A program made the position numbers and the translations under genes. 64,000 bases of DNA. It comes from Cognataquiflexum rubidum. GTDB lineage: Bacteria; Bacteroidota; Bacteroidia; Cytophagales; Cyclobacteriaceae. The notes below the pieces were generated by a model. That model saw only the letters and a program-made list of their open reading frames with translations. It ran no database searches and was not told the origin of the DNA. How positions within the stretch are numbered: the stretch's first letter is position 1; the number at the start of each line of letters is the position of its first letter. Shown here piece by piece: positions 1 through 8,937 of the stretch. The DNA lies in assembly GCF_022538115.1 (NCBI RefSeq), contig NZ_JAKZAL010000011.1:62001-126000 (forward strand). The letters are read 5' to 3'.

Positions 1-175
1 CACTTCCGTAGGTTGCTGTTCTGGTGATCTTGATGGTATGTGGCCCGGGACCATTGGTGATGTGGCCTTCTACACTCAGCATGCTTTCACCCTCAGGCAC
101 CACTACCTCATAAGGTTCAATACAACCATACAGGAATAGTAAAAATAGAAAGAACCAGTTTCTCATCCTTTTCAT
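1..175 (-). CDS. DUF4249 family lipoprotein, N-terminal fragment
   Basis: Only the first 58 codons lie in the window; the rest runs off the left edge. The start is the ATG at 175, two bases after the stop of the upstream kelch/IPT gene, so the two are almost certainly co-transcribed. The N-terminus is a short Arg/Lys-rich head, a Phe/Leu-rich hydrophobic stretch and a lipobox ending YGC at about residue 18. Then comes an extended segment with the VEGHITNGPGPHTIKITR-type opening seen in DUF4249 proteins. These are usually outer-membrane lipoproteins encoded near TonB-dependent receptors. Function is unknown; the family call rests on this opening alone. Confidence 0.7.
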   Translation of the reverse strand, partial: MKRMRNWFFLFLLFLYGCIEPYEVVVPEGESMLSVEGHITNGPGPHTIKITRTATYGS

Positions 176-176
176 A

Positions 177-1637
177 TTAAAATGCGTCAGGATCAAACTC
201 CCAAAATTCCATGCTGCCATTTATGGCCAAAGGCTGGTCAGTAGATCTTAATAAGTAAAACAAACCGTCTTGGGCAAAAAACCCGAGGTTGTTACCAAGA
301 AATACACCCGGGAAATTGATTTTTCTTTTCCACTTGAGCTGTATCAAATCCAATTCCCAAATTTCAACCTCCTGCTTATAAAACCCGATGATGGCACGGT
401 CTCCTGAAACCGACGCTGTCCCAAATCCATTGATATTTTCTCCCGGAAAAGTCCCGATAATATTTCTTTCTCCTGTTTCGGGATCCAATTCGTAAAGTTC
501 CTTCCTTTCAGTGATGAAGTAGAACTTATCCTTATAAACATAATATGGCAAGTTATTCTGAATAGGGAAGGGAAAATCAATTCCAATTTTCCAACTATCC
601 GTTTCAGGAGTATATTCAAATAAAGATGTTTCAAATTCCTTGAGACTCCCACCCAAAACAAAAATCCTTCCATTGCTTTCAAAGGCTATACTATTAATAG
701 ATTTAAAAGGTAAATCTGCTTTTCTGATTAGCCCGTTTCCATCCCAAAACCAAAAAGCCTTGTTAAAGGTAAATTGATTGTTGCTGCGAATGGACTCCGA
801 ACCTCCTCCAAAATATCCGCTAACCCCAAAACCGTAAAGATGGGGTTTGATTCCTAAATCTAGCTTTTCCCAATTATCAGTAATTGGATCAAACTCCCAA
901 TAATCGGAATTGATAACGAATTCAGATTTTTGTCCTGAACCGACATAAACTTTTCCATTTGCCTGAAAACTCACTGAATTACTTAGCCTGAAAGTTTCCG
1001 GAAAATTGATAGGGCGGAATTTCCCCACCATATATTCAAAAGGAATATCAAAAACCAATTCTACCCCATTGCTGATAACTTTGATAAAAGGAGAAGGATT
1101 ATTCTGGATGGGCGGAATGGTAACTCTCAGTAATGATTCCAAAACAATTTCCTGAATGGCCGCTTCAGTATCATCAAAAAACACCCTCGTATCAGCCCCT
1201 AAGTTCAACCCCAATATTTCAATTATTTGCCCTTGAGATGCATATTGAGGTGAAAAAGAATATATTCCCGGACTCAAAGAATTCAATTGAATGACATTGC
1301 CGAAGGAGAAATCTCCACCTGATTGAGTAAAAGATTTTACATAATATACCCGGCCGGGAGCAAGACTTCTGATTTCACCTATAAACCTACCGGGACCATT
1401 TCTGACGCCTAGAGAAACCACCAAAGGATCTGAAAATTCCTGTTTTGTATCCACCCAAAACCCGTGGTCATCTACTTGAAGTTTTTCACTCGTAATCAAT
1501 CTCCCTACCAACTTGGCACTCTCTCCGCTGATATCCAATGGGTTCTCTGTAAGTAAGGCAAAGGTGGGAATATCTTCTTTTTCATTGCATGAAAGCAACA
1601 ATACCACCAAAATCACCGGGAAAAGAATTTTTACCAT
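177..1637 (-). CDS. IPT/TIG and kelch-repeat lipoprotein
   Basis: A lipoprotein of 486 residues if translation begins at the ATG at 1637. This start places a signal peptide with lipobox LLLSC at the N-terminus; a longer reading to 1748 would bury it behind 37 polar residues. After the lipobox there is a fibronectin-like region (about residues 20-120), an IPT/TIG domain (about 125-205, with the SPQYASQGQIIEILG pattern) and a C-terminal kelch-type propeller (about 220-480, repeated FxxNGKxYVxGG and WEFDPxTDxW motifs). Such proteins are cell-surface binding proteins in Bacteroidota. It sits directly upstream of the DUF4249 gene. The ligand is unknown. Confidence 0.75.
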   Translation of the reverse strand: MVKILFPVILVVLLLSCNEKEDIPTFALLTENPLDISGESAKLVGRLITSEKLQVDDHGFWVDTKQEFSDPLVVSLGVRNGPGRFIGEIRSLAPGRVYYVKSFTQSGGDFSFGNVIQLNSLSPGIYSFSPQYASQGQIIEILGLNLGADTRVFFDDTEAAIQEIVLESLLRVTIPPIQNNPSPFIKVISNGVELVFDIPFEYMVGKFRPINFPETFRLSNSVSFQANGKVYVGSGQKSEFVINSDYWEFDPITDNWEKLDLGIKPHLYGFGVSGYFGGGSESIRSNNQFTFNKAFWFWDGNGLIRKADLPFKSINSIAFESNGRIFVLGGSLKEFETSLFEYTPETDSWKIGIDFPFPIQNNLPYYVYKDKFYFITERKELYELDPETGERNIIGTFPGENINGFGTASVSGDRAIIGFYKQEVEIWELDLIQLKWKRKINFPGVFLGNNLGFFAQDGLFYLLRSTDQPLAINGSMEFWEFDPDAF

Positions 1638-1775
1638 GTTGAAATTATTTACCGAACTTCCATTGGGAGTAGCCATATTGGGCAGGGTTTGTGAAGGTCT
1701 TTCATTGATGTTGAAAGTTCTACCAATAAAAGAACATGCCTTAATCACCTTATGAAATTTAAAAGGGCTCCATAC

Positions 1776-2204
1776 TTAGTCAAAAAAATCCAGAGGCACA
1801 CTTGAATATATGATGTTTTTCTTTTTATAGGCTTCTTTGGAGAAAAAAGCCATATCCTCCGCAACAATGGAAGATGCATCAAATTGATTTCCTTGGCAAT
1901 CCATTAGGTAAAACATCAACCCTCCTCCAACTTTACTCATGAAATTTGTATAAAAGACACTGCTATTTTCATATTTGACCAAGGAAACAAAACCAATATA
2001 ACTTCCTTTATGTGCCTTAGTTAATCTATCCTCCTCTGCCTTTTGAAGCATTTCACTAAACCAATCCATTGAAGCCTGTCCGCAAGAGTCTTGGGCTCTT
2101 TGTAACGCCATATCAACGTCCAGAACATCCGTTTCCCAATCATCTTTACTAATACAGCCTACACCTAATAAAAGTGGAATTAGAAAATAAATTATTTTTT
2201 TCAT
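1776..2204 (-). CDS. Hypothetical lipoprotein
   Basis: A 142-residue protein with a clear lipoprotein signal: MKKIIYFLIPLLLGVGC, the Cys at 17 being the likely lipidation site. The mature part is mixed alpha/beta with two further cysteines (about 42 and 104) and an aromatic FVSLVKYEN / FYLMDCQGN core. I do not recognise the family. It is on the same strand as the kelch/IPT gene downstream, with a 138-base gap, so it may be separately transcribed. Most likely an envelope protein of unknown role. Confidence 0.65.
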   Translation of the reverse strand: MKKIIYFLIPLLLGVGCISKDDWETDVLDVDMALQRAQDSCGQASMDWFSEMLQKAEEDRLTKAHKGSYIGFVSLVKYENSSVFYTNFMSKVGGGLMFYLMDCQGNQFDASSIVAEDMAFFSKEAYKKKNIIYSSVPLDFFD

Positions 2205-2315
2205 AGCCTTTTTCGGTTAAATTTTTTCTCAAATATTTTCAATTCTGAAAACTAAATATATCAAAAAAAAAAAAAATGACAATACAATTATTGAATCCCC
2301 TAAATACTAAAATCA

Positions 2316-2347
2316 AAATCCCCTTGGATAAGATTCCAAGGGGATTT
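2316..2347 (-). terminator. Intrinsic terminator after kbl
   Basis: AATCCCCTTGGA pairs perfectly with TTCCAAGGGGATT around a short loop. Read on the minus strand, the stem is followed by a T-rich stretch (ATTTTGATTTTAG). It lies 27 bases past the kbl stop. The opposite strand also has a T run, so it could act in both directions. Confidence 0.8.
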
Positions 2348-2373
2348 TTGATATTCAATAAGATCTAGGATTT

Positions 2374-3570
2374 TTACTTAACCACACCCAATTCCTTCCC
2401 CACTTCTATAAAAGCAGCAATGGCCTGATCCAAATGAGCCCTTTCGTGGCCGGCAGAAATCTGCACCCTGATCCTTGCCTGACCTTTTGGCACCACAGGA
2501 AAATAAAATCCGATGACATATATTCCTTTCTCTAAAAGCTTTTCGGCCATTTTTTGTGACAGCACCGCATCATACAGCATGATGGGGACGATGGCATGTT
2601 CGCCGGGCTTGATATCAAATCCTGCCGCTGTCATCTTTTCCCTGAAGTATTTGGTGTTCACTTCTAGCTTGTCTCTCAGTTCGGTAGTCTCCGACAGCAG
2701 GTCAAAAACCGCAATCGAAGCACCTGTGATGGATGGAGCCAAGGTATTGGAAAACAGATAAGGTCTTGAGCGCTGACGCAGCAATTCGATGATTTCTTTC
2801 CTGCCGGAAGTGAAACCTCCCGAAGCACCGCCAAGGGCTTTGCCCAATGTCCCAGTGATGATGTCGATTTTCCCCATCACATTGCGGTATTCATGGACTC
2901 CACGGCCTGTTTTGCCCATAAAACCCGTAGAATGACATTCGTCAGACATGACTACAGCATGATATTTCTCTGCCAAAGCGACGATTTTGTCCAATTGTGC
3001 GATGGTGCCATCCATGGAAAAAACCCCATCTGTGACAATGATTTTATTTTGTGCACCTTTGGCATCGGCATCTTTGAGTTGTGCTTCGAGGTCTTCCATG
3101 TCATTGTGGTTGTAGCGAAAGCGCATAGCCTTACAAAGCCTGACCCCGTCGATGATCGAAGCATGGTTGAGCGCATCTGAAATGATCGCATCCTCAGCAC
3201 CAAAAAGCGGTTCGAAAACTCCCCCGTTGGCATCAAAAGCCGCTGCATACAAAATAGTATCTTCGGTACCCAAAAACTTGGAGATTTTGGCTTCCAATTC
3301 CTTGTGGATATCCTGTGTGCCGCAGATAAACCTCACGGAAGACATTCCGAATCCGTGGGAATCAATGGCGTTTTTTGCCGCTTCGATGACCTTTGGATGC
3401 GAAGAAAGGCCCAAATAATTGTTGGCGCAGAAGTTCAACACCTTTTTGCCTCCGGCAATGGTAATCTCCGCAGCTTGAGGAGAAGTGATGATGCGTTCTT
3501 TTTTGAACAGGCCTGCCGCTTCGATTTCCTGTAACTCTTTCTCTAATTTGGGTTTCAAAGTATCGTACAT
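2374..3570 (-). CDS. kbl: Glycine C-acetyltransferase (2-amino-3-ketobutyrate CoA ligase)
   Basis: A PLP-dependent alpha-oxoamine synthase of 398 residues, the usual Kbl length. It cleaves 2-amino-3-ketobutyrate with CoA to glycine and acetyl-CoA, the second step of threonine degradation. The Schiff-base lysine is K244 in [10 protein letters not shown], the same number as in E. coli Kbl. The SDECHS motif (about 209-214) carries the Asp that contacts the pyridine nitrogen. The start at 3570 (MYDTLKP) matches the family; an upstream extension to 3615 adds 15 unlikely residues. It is divergent from the NAD-dependent threonine dehydrogenase gene at 3725, which makes its substrate, so the two probably share a control region. 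Confidence 0.96.
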   Translation of the reverse strand: MYDTLKPKLEKELQEIEAAGLFKKERIITSPQAAEITIAGGKKVLNFCANNYLGLSSHPKVIEAAKNAIDSHGFGMSSVRFICGTQDIHKELEAKISKFLGTEDTILYAAAFDANGGVFEPLFGAEDAIISDALNHASIIDGVRLCKAMRFRYNHNDMEDLEAQLKDADAKGAQNKIIVTDGVFSMDGTIAQLDKIVALAEKYHAVVMSDECHSTGFMGKTGRGVHEYRNVMGKIDIITGTLGKALGGASGGFTSGRKEIIELLRQRSRPYLFSNTLAPSITGASIAVFDLLSETTELRDKLEVNTKYFREKMTAAGFDIKPGEHAIVPIMLYDAVLSQKMAEKLLEKGIYVIGFYFPVVPKGQARIRVQISAGHERAHLDQAIAAFIEVGKELGVVK

Positions 3571-3644
3571 AATATTTTGTATTGGGGGTTTTAAAAGAAA
3601 AAAACACTCGTACAATTAAAGTGAAATACATTCATCGAAATCAC

Positions 3645-3673
3645 TATTTTTGTCGCTTTAAGTCCCAAATATA
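3645..3673. promoter_or_regulatory. Divergent kbl/tdh promoter -7 elements
   Basis: The Bacteroidota -7 consensus is TAnnTTTG. On the plus strand TATTTTTG lies at 3645-3652, about 70 bases before tdh. On the minus strand TATATTTG (3673-3666) lies about 95 bases before kbl. Neither has a convincing -33 TTG at the usual spacing, so the assignment is tentative. The overlap would couple expression of the two threonine-degradation genes. Confidence 0.4.
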
Positions 3674-3724
3674 ATTAAAAATCCCAAGGGCTTTTCCGGA
3701 GCACCGATAAGGAATATTTTAAAA

Positions 3725-4672
3725 ATGGAAAGAATTTTGATCATTGGCGCAGCCGGACAATTGGGTTCGGAACTGACGCAGGCCATAGCCAACATCTACG
3801 GTGGAGACAATGTCATCGCCACAGACATCAATCCCAAAGCTTTGGAAAAGTTCGAAAACTGCAGGACTTCCGTCCTGGATGTGATGGACAAAGAGGCTTT
3901 GAAAGATTTGGTCAAAGACCAAAATGTGAAGCAGATTTACCATTTGGCTGCAGTGCTATCCGCCACAGGCGAGAAGATGCCTCTTTTTGCATGGAACCTC
4001 AATATGGAAAGCTTGCTTTTTGTATTGGAACTGGCCAAAGAAGAAAAACTGGATAAAATCTATTGGCCATCTTCCATTGCTGTTTTTGGCCCAAATACTC
4101 CCAAAGTCAACACACCTCAATATTGTGTCAAGGAACCTAATACGGTCTATGGCATTTCGAAGCAAGCCGGAGAAAGGTGGTGTGAGTATTATTTTCAGAA
4201 ATACGGAGTAGACGTAAGAAGCCTGCGCTATCCGGGACTTATTGGCTATAAGTCACTTCCCGGCGGCGGGACGACTGATTATGCGGTTGACATCTACCAC
4301 AAAGCAATTGCAGGTGAACATTTTGTTTCTTTCCTCCAAGAAGATTCCTACCTGCCAATGATGTATATGCCCGATGCGATCAAGGCCACTTTGGACCTGA
4401 TGCATGCACCAAAAGAGCAGGTGAAAATCCGTTCGAGTTATAACCTTTCGGCCATGAGTTTTTCTCCAAAAGAAATTTTTGAAAGCATCAAAGTTCATTA
4501 TCCTGAATTCAGCATCAGTTACAAGCCCGATTTCAGACAGGAAATAGCAGATTCTTGGCCGGACAGCATTGACGATAGCTGCGCAAGAAAAGACTGGGGT
4601 TGGCAACATGACTACAGTCTGGAAAAAATGACTGGCGATATTCTCAAGCATCTTCCGTCTTATTCGTTTTGA
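3725..4672 (+). CDS. L-threonine 3-dehydrogenase, short-chain (epimerase-like) type
   Basis: A 315-residue extended SDR protein that oxidises L-threonine to 2-amino-3-ketobutyrate with NAD. The Rossmann glycine motif GAAGQLG is at residues 8-14. The catalytic YxxxK is Y142/K146 (YGISK), with the Ser of the triad in WPSS (about 116-117). The length and the PGGGTTDYAVDIY segment match the UDP-galactose-4-epimerase-like threonine dehydrogenases rather than the zinc medium-chain Tdh of E. coli. The divergent kbl neighbour supports the substrate. A generic NAD-dependent epimerase is the alternative, made unlikely by that context. Confidence 0.9.
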   Translation: MERILIIGAAGQLGSELTQAIANIYGGDNVIATDINPKALEKFENCRTSVLDVMDKEALKDLVKDQNVKQIYHLAAVLSATGEKMPLFAWNLNMESLLFVLELAKEEKLDKIYWPSSIAVFGPNTPKVNTPQYCVKEPNTVYGISKQAGERWCEYYFQKYGVDVRSLRYPGLIGYKSLPGGGTTDYAVDIYHKAIAGEHFVSFLQEDSYLPMMYMPDAIKATLDLMHAPKEQVKIRSSYNLSAMSFSPKEIFESIKVHYPEFSISYKPDFRQEIADSWPDSIDDSCARKDWGWQHDYSLEKMTGDILKHLPSYSF

Positions 4673-4706
4673 TTTTCCGAAGTCTGGAGTTATTATGTTC
4701 CTGAAG

Positions 4707-4728
4707 CCCTGCCTTCCGGTAGGCAGGG
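4707..4728. repeat. Intergenic palindrome
   Basis: CCCTGCC and GGCAGGG form a 7-bp stem over an 8-base loop between tdh and the GroES-like gene. A related GGCAGGGAT palindrome occurs at 44371-44387. It has no T-tract, so it reads as an interspersed repeat rather than a terminator, although it could stop or stabilise tdh mRNA. Confidence 0.5.
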
Positions 4729-4898
4729 ATCAAATTGTAATAACCCCGAGTAAAGAACGCAACTCGGGGATGATGGCCAACCAAAACGTTCTGGTTTTTG
4801 GCCGGATCAAAGGGAAATGAAAAACGAGCATTTCGCCAAAAACAGGGAAATAATGTCCCTATTTTGTTATTCCCATTCTCACGTCTCATATCTATCCT

Positions 4899-5273
4899 AT
4901 GCAACTCACTCCAGATAATAAACTTAAGAAACTCATCATAGTAGGCGACAGGGTTTTGATCAAACTCAGAAAAGCTGACGGAAGAACTGCTACCGGGTTA
5001 TATCTTCCTCCGGGAGTGCAGGAAAAAGAAAAAGTACAGCAAGGCTATATCATCAAAACAGGCCCCGGATATCCGATCCCAATGCCTGCCGAGGACCGCG
5101 AACCTTGGATGGAGGCAGAAGAGAAAATTAGATATGTCCCACTTCAAGCCAAAGAGGGGGATTTGGCGATATTCCTTTTGAATGGTGCTTTTGAAGTGAT
5201 ATATGAAGGAGAAAAATATTTCATCGTCCCTCAACATTCTATTCTGATGCTGGAAAGGGAGGAGGAACTTTAA
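4899..5273 (+). CDS. GroES-family co-chaperonin-like protein
   Basis: A 124-residue protein with a GroES (Cpn10) fold. The N-terminal VGDRVLIKL-type strand, the TGLYLPPGVQEKEKVQQG segment and the C-terminal EGEKYFIVPQHSIL strand match Cpn10 beta strands. An insertion of about 25 residues (PMPAEDREPWMEAEEKIRYVP) makes it longer than canonical GroES (about 95 residues). It has no groEL partner here. Stand-alone divergent GroES-like proteins are common in Bacteroidota alongside a normal groESL operon. Binding to a chaperonin is inferred from the fold only. Confidence 0.8.
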   Translation: MQLTPDNKLKKLIIVGDRVLIKLRKADGRTATGLYLPPGVQEKEKVQQGYIIKTGPGYPIPMPAEDREPWMEAEEKIRYVPLQAKEGDLAIFLLNGAFEVIYEGEKYFIVPQHSILMLEREEEL

Positions 5274-5294
5274 GATTTTGCATCAGTGAATTTC

Positions 5295-5618
5295 TCACCC
5301 AACAAAAACCTCCACTTGTCTTCCGGGGATAATCTGAAAAGTTTTTACAACTCCCCCTGCAACAATCACATAGTTCCCTTCCAATAGGTCAGCAACCACA
5401 AATGAGGTTCCCAAAATTCCAGTCCTAATCCAGGGATTAATTTCGGGAGAGTTTCTTAATTGCACATAAACCTCCGCAGGCGCAATAAAGTATTCAGTAT
5501 TAGGTGAGAAATTGCGTGAAGTAAAAAGGACAGACCCGGTTACTGGTTGGTCATCCCAATTCATACAGGAAGACATCAAGGCCAAAATCAACAATAAACT
5601 GAATGCAGAAACTTTCAT
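5295..5618 (-). CDS. Hypothetical small lipoprotein
   Basis: A 107-residue protein with a lipoprotein signal peptide ending LMSSC (Cys18). The mature part is beta-rich, with aromatic and Val residues alternating (FTSRNFSPNTEYF, VYVQLRN, YVIVAGGVVKTFQI). It resembles a small single-domain Ig- or carboxypeptidase-regulatory-like sandwich, though no family is recognised. It is convergent with the GroES-like gene, 21 bases apart. Likely outer-membrane or periplasmic; function unknown. Confidence 0.6.
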   Translation of the reverse strand: MKVSAFSLLLILALMSSCMNWDDQPVTGSVLFTSRNFSPNTEYFIAPAEVYVQLRNSPEINPWIRTGILGTSFVVADLLEGNYVIVAGGVVKTFQIIPGRQVEVFVG

Positions 5619-5775
5619 AGCTAAAGGAATATTTTGGTTAAAAGTAAAACTAAGTTAACGGATAGCAAAAAAAATCGCACTACGTTTTCAATATTAATAA
5701 TTGATCATCATCATGGATAATTTTGAGGGAAATTCATGTGTTGGGTGATTTTTTACCCTAATTTCTATATTCCGG

Positions 5776-6747
5776 CTACTTCTTTACCATTGAAGCATAC
5801 TCTTTTGCGAAGTAACTTAAGATAACATTGGCTCCTGCTCTTTTTATACTCAACAAAGATTCCAACATGGCTCTTTCTCCATCAAGCCAGCCTTTTTGGG
5901 CAGCAGCTTTGACCATGGCATACTCTCCGCTGACATTGTAGGCAGCAATAGGCAGGTTCGAATTGTCTTTCAGCAATCTGATGATATCCAAATATGCCAA
6001 GGCAGGCTTGACCATCAAGAAATCCGCCCCTTCGGCAGTATCCAATCCAGCTTCTATCAAAGCTTCACTATAATTTGCAGGATCCATTTGGTAGGATTTT
6101 TTATCTCCCATTTTGGGAGCTGAGTCCAACGCATCTCTGAACGGACCATAAAAAGCGGAAGCGTATTTGGCAGTGTAGGACATTATGGAGACATCGGTAT
6201 AGCCATTTTTATCCAAAACCGACCTGATATATCCCACTCTCCCATCCATCATATCTGATGGTCCGAGAATATCCGCCCCTGCCTGTGCCTGCGCCAAAGA
6301 CATTTTACCCAAGATCTCCAACGTCTCGTCATTCAAAATCTTTCCATTCTCTACAAGTCCATCATGCCCATCTGAACTATATGGATCCATGGCAACATCT
6401 GTCATGACTACAGCTTCGGGAAATGTGCTTTTGATTTTGAATATTGCTTTAAGATAAAATGTCTCAGGATTGTAACTTTCAGTAGCGAACCTGTCTTTTT
6501 TGATGTCAGGATAGGCCGGAAAAATATCAAATGCCATAATCCCAAGCTTCATACACGCTTCTATCTCTTCCAACATCAGATCCAAAGAAAACCTGTATAT
6601 CCCCGGCATGGAGGCAACTTCAATCTTTTGGTTGATTCCATCGATCAGGAACATCGGAAAAATAAAGTCTTTGACAGAAAGTCTTGTTTCTTCCACCATG
6701 TTGCGGATACCTTGGGATTTTCTGTTTCTTCTCGGTCTTATTTGCAT
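5776..6747 (-). CDS. hemB: Delta-aminolevulinic acid dehydratase (porphobilinogen synthase)
   Basis: A 323-residue TIM-barrel enzyme that condenses two 5-aminolevulinate molecules to porphobilinogen, the second common step of haem biosynthesis. The active-site Schiff-base lysines are K194 (SYTAKYASAFYGPFRDA) and K247 (FLMVKPALAYLD). The metal-binding segment reads DVAMDPYSSDGHDG (about 117-130). Aspartates replace the three cysteines of the zinc-type enzyme, so this is a magnesium/potassium-type HemB. The start at 6747 gives the standard N-terminal arm MQIRPRRNRKS. It lies 57 bases downstream of the HAD gene on the same strand and may be transcribed with it. Confidence 0.96.
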   Translation of the reverse strand: MQIRPRRNRKSQGIRNMVEETRLSVKDFIFPMFLIDGINQKIEVASMPGIYRFSLDLMLEEIEACMKLGIMAFDIFPAYPDIKKDRFATESYNPETFYLKAIFKIKSTFPEAVVMTDVAMDPYSSDGHDGLVENGKILNDETLEILGKMSLAQAQAGADILGPSDMMDGRVGYIRSVLDKNGYTDVSIMSYTAKYASAFYGPFRDALDSAPKMGDKKSYQMDPANYSEALIEAGLDTAEGADFLMVKPALAYLDIIRLLKDNSNLPIAAYNVSGEYAMVKAAAQKGWLDGERAMLESLLSIKRAGANVILSYFAKEYASMVKK

Positions 6748-6804
6748 ACTATTCTGAATTTTGGCAACTCAAAGTTAAATGTTTAGAAATGAAAACCACC
6801 CGGA

Positions 6805-7458
6805 TTATCCAATCAATGAAAATACGGCGTCCGCATTCATTTCTCTAAAATCATCGATATAAAGGTCACACACCGGCAACTCCGACTTGGAATGGGAGGA
6901 CAAAACTCCCACTACTTTCATCCCCGCATTTTTGGCAGCGGTGACACCTGAAAATGAATCTTCAAAGACGACACAAATACCGGGATCAACCTGTAGGTTA
7001 GCCGCTGACTTGAGGTAAACCTCCGGATCGGGTTTGTGTTTGGTTACGTCTTCGCTTGCCAAAATGGACTCCATCCTGTCCATCAGAGACAAAGTGCCGA
7101 CAATCAATTGAAGGTTGGCAAATGGAGCGGAAGTGGCTACCCCCGTCAAAAACTCATTGACTTTGAGTTGGTGGAAGAAATCCTGAAAACCTGCAATAGG
7201 ATCAATTTTGTCCCTGTATATTTCCCTGAAGAGGCCTTCTTTCTCATTCTCCAATTCCAACAGTTCCTCGCCGACAATTTTTCTACCGAAAAAGTGACTC
7301 ATTATATAGGAGTTACTTTTGCCGTACATATGCAGTTCAAATTCTTCCTCTGTGGGGTACATGTCTCTTTTGGCAAAAAACTTCTTGAAAGCCATCGAAT
7401 GGAATGGATTGGTATGGCAGATAACGCCATCCATATCAAAAATAACTGCTTTTTTCAT
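6805..7458 (-). CDS. HAD-superfamily phosphatase (beta-phosphoglucomutase-like)
   Basis: A 217-residue haloacid-dehalogenase hydrolase. Motif I is FDMDGVI with nucleophile D8 and acid D10. Motif II is the Thr/Ser in GVATSAPF (about 108-115). Motif III Lys is in KHKPDPEVYL and motif IV is VFEDSFSGVTAA. The helical cap between motifs I and II places it in subfamily IA near beta-phosphoglucomutase and related sugar-phosphate phosphatases. The substrate cannot be read from sequence. It precedes hemB on the same strand. Confidence 0.85.
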   Translation of the reverse strand: MKKAVIFDMDGVICHTNPFHSMAFKKFFAKRDMYPTEEEFELHMYGKSNSYIMSHFFGRKIVGEELLELENEKEGLFREIYRDKIDPIAGFQDFFHQLKVNEFLTGVATSAPFANLQLIVGTLSLMDRMESILASEDVTKHKPDPEVYLKSAANLQVDPGICVVFEDSFSGVTAAKNAGMKVVGVLSSHSKSELPVCDLYIDDFREMNADAVFSLIG

Positions 7459-7508
7459 GGATTAATAGGTTTTGCTTGTAGCGGCAAAGCTAACAAAAGG
7501 ACATTAAA

Positions 7509-7543
7509 AAACCCTCCGAGAATTTAATTCTCCCGGAGGGTTT
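7509..7543 (-). terminator. Intrinsic terminator after rocD
   Basis: AAACCCTCCG and CGGAGGGTTT form a G/C-rich stem, extended by GAATT/AATTC. On the minus strand it is followed by a TTTTTTAA run. It lies 32 bases past the rocD stop and separates rocD from the HAD/hemB unit. Confidence 0.85.
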
Positions 7544-7574
7544 CTATTTCAATGATTGCAAAATGCCTTAAATT

Positions 7575-8849
7575 CTATTTTTCAAACTCTTTGACCACTT
7601 TCTCTATGATATCACAGCAGTCGTGCAGCTGCTCTTCGGTCATGACCAATGGCGGCGCAAAGCGGATGATATTGCCATGGGTAGGCTTGGCCAGGAGACC
7701 GTTGTCTTTCAAAGCCACGCACATATCCCAAGCGGTACTGCTGTCGGTAGAGTCATTGACCACGACTGCGTTGAGTAGTCCTTTGCCCCTGACAAGTTTG
7801 AGTATTTTGTATTTGTCTACCAAAACCTGCATTCTTTCTCGGAAGATTTTTCCGAGTTTCCGTGCATTTTGGGCTAGTTTTTCATCTCTTACCACTTCAA
7901 GCGCTGCTATGGCGACTTTCGCTCCCAATGGATTCCCTCCAAAAGTAGATCCATGCTGACCAGGCTTGATGACATCCATGATATGGTTATCCGCCAACAC
8001 AGCCGATACAGGATAGAATCCGCCTGAGATCGCTTTTCCCAAGATCAACATGTCAGGCTTGGTGTAAGTGTCTTGTTTTTCGCAATGTCCTTCGCAGGTA
8101 CAATTGCCACAAACCGCCAAAAGCGAGCCTGTCCTTGCAATTCCTGTCTGGATTTCATCAGCAATGAAAAGGACATTTTTGGCTTTGCAAGCCTCAGCAG
8201 CTCTTCGTATAAAATCTTCTGCAGGAGTATATACACCTGCTTCACCCTGAATCGGCTCCACTAAAAATGCCACTACATTCTTATCCCCAAGCGCATTTTG
8301 CAAGGCCGAAATATCATCATAAGGTATCTTGACGAATCCCGGTGTGTATGGTCCAAAGTTTTTTCTCGCATTGCTATCCGAAGAAAATGAAATGATGGTG
8401 GAAGTCCTACCATGAAAATTATTTTCAGCCACTACAATGACGGCCTGATTTTCATCCACACCTTTTCTTTCATATCCCCATTTTCTGGCGATTTTCAAGG
8501 CGGTTTCAACACCTTCCGCTCCGGTATTCATTGGGAGAACTTTGTCAAAGCCAAAGTATTCCGTGATATATTTTTCAAATGGTCCCAAGACATCATTGTA
8601 AAATGCCCTTGAAGTCAAAGTCAAAGTACCTGCCTGCTCGATCAAGGCATCTTTGATCCTTGGATGACAATGTCCCTGATTCACGGCAGAATATGCCGAC
8701 AGGAAGTCATAGTATTTTTTACCTTCTACATCCCAAAGGAAAACTCCCTCTCCTCTTGATAATACCACCGGTAGGGGATGGTAATTGTGAGCTCCGTGCC
8801 TGTCTTCCAGTGCGATAGCTTGGCTGCTTGAGTTTATTGTTTCAATCAT
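7575..8849 (-). CDS. rocD: Ornithine--oxo-acid aminotransferase
   Basis: A class-III PLP aminotransferase of 424 residues from the ATG at 8849. It converts ornithine and 2-oxoglutarate to glutamate-semialdehyde and glutamate. The PLP lysine is K272 in LILGKAISGG, and the cofactor Asp is in FIADEIQTG (about 228-236). The HGSTFGGNPLG motif and the N-terminal GAHNYHPLPVVLSRGEG are typical of ornithine aminotransferase. Its product is the substrate of PruA, encoded at 13126. There is an insertion carrying four cysteines (C247, C250, C252, C256) just before the PLP lysine; it looks like a small metal site. A start at 8876 would add nine residues and is less likely. Confidence 0.94.
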   Translation of the reverse strand: MIETINSSSQAIALEDRHGAHNYHPLPVVLSRGEGVFLWDVEGKKYYDFLSAYSAVNQGHCHPRIKDALIEQAGTLTLTSRAFYNDVLGPFEKYITEYFGFDKVLPMNTGAEGVETALKIARKWGYERKGVDENQAVIVVAENNFHGRTSTIISFSSDSNARKNFGPYTPGFVKIPYDDISALQNALGDKNVVAFLVEPIQGEAGVYTPAEDFIRRAAEACKAKNVLFIADEIQTGIARTGSLLAVCGNCTCEGHCEKQDTYTKPDMLILGKAISGGFYPVSAVLADNHIMDVIKPGQHGSTFGGNPLGAKVAIAALEVVRDEKLAQNARKLGKIFRERMQVLVDKYKILKLVRGKGLLNAVVVNDSTDSSTAWDMCVALKDNGLLAKPTHGNIIRFAPPLVMTEEQLHDCCDIIEKVVKEFEK

Positions 8850-8937
8850 AATATTTGTAGATTTGTTACCCGTCAAGGATAAATTTCACCGCCCAAAACG
8901 GTTTGGCAAATATAGCAAAAGCCTTTAGGATTACAGA

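Noticed and set aside
1638-1748. N-terminal extension of the kelch/IPT protein
   Set aside because: It would place 37 polar residues before the signal peptide and lipobox.
4673-4898. Small gene opposite the tdh/GroES gap
   Set aside because: Basic low-complexity translation over a palindrome; no family or conserved start.
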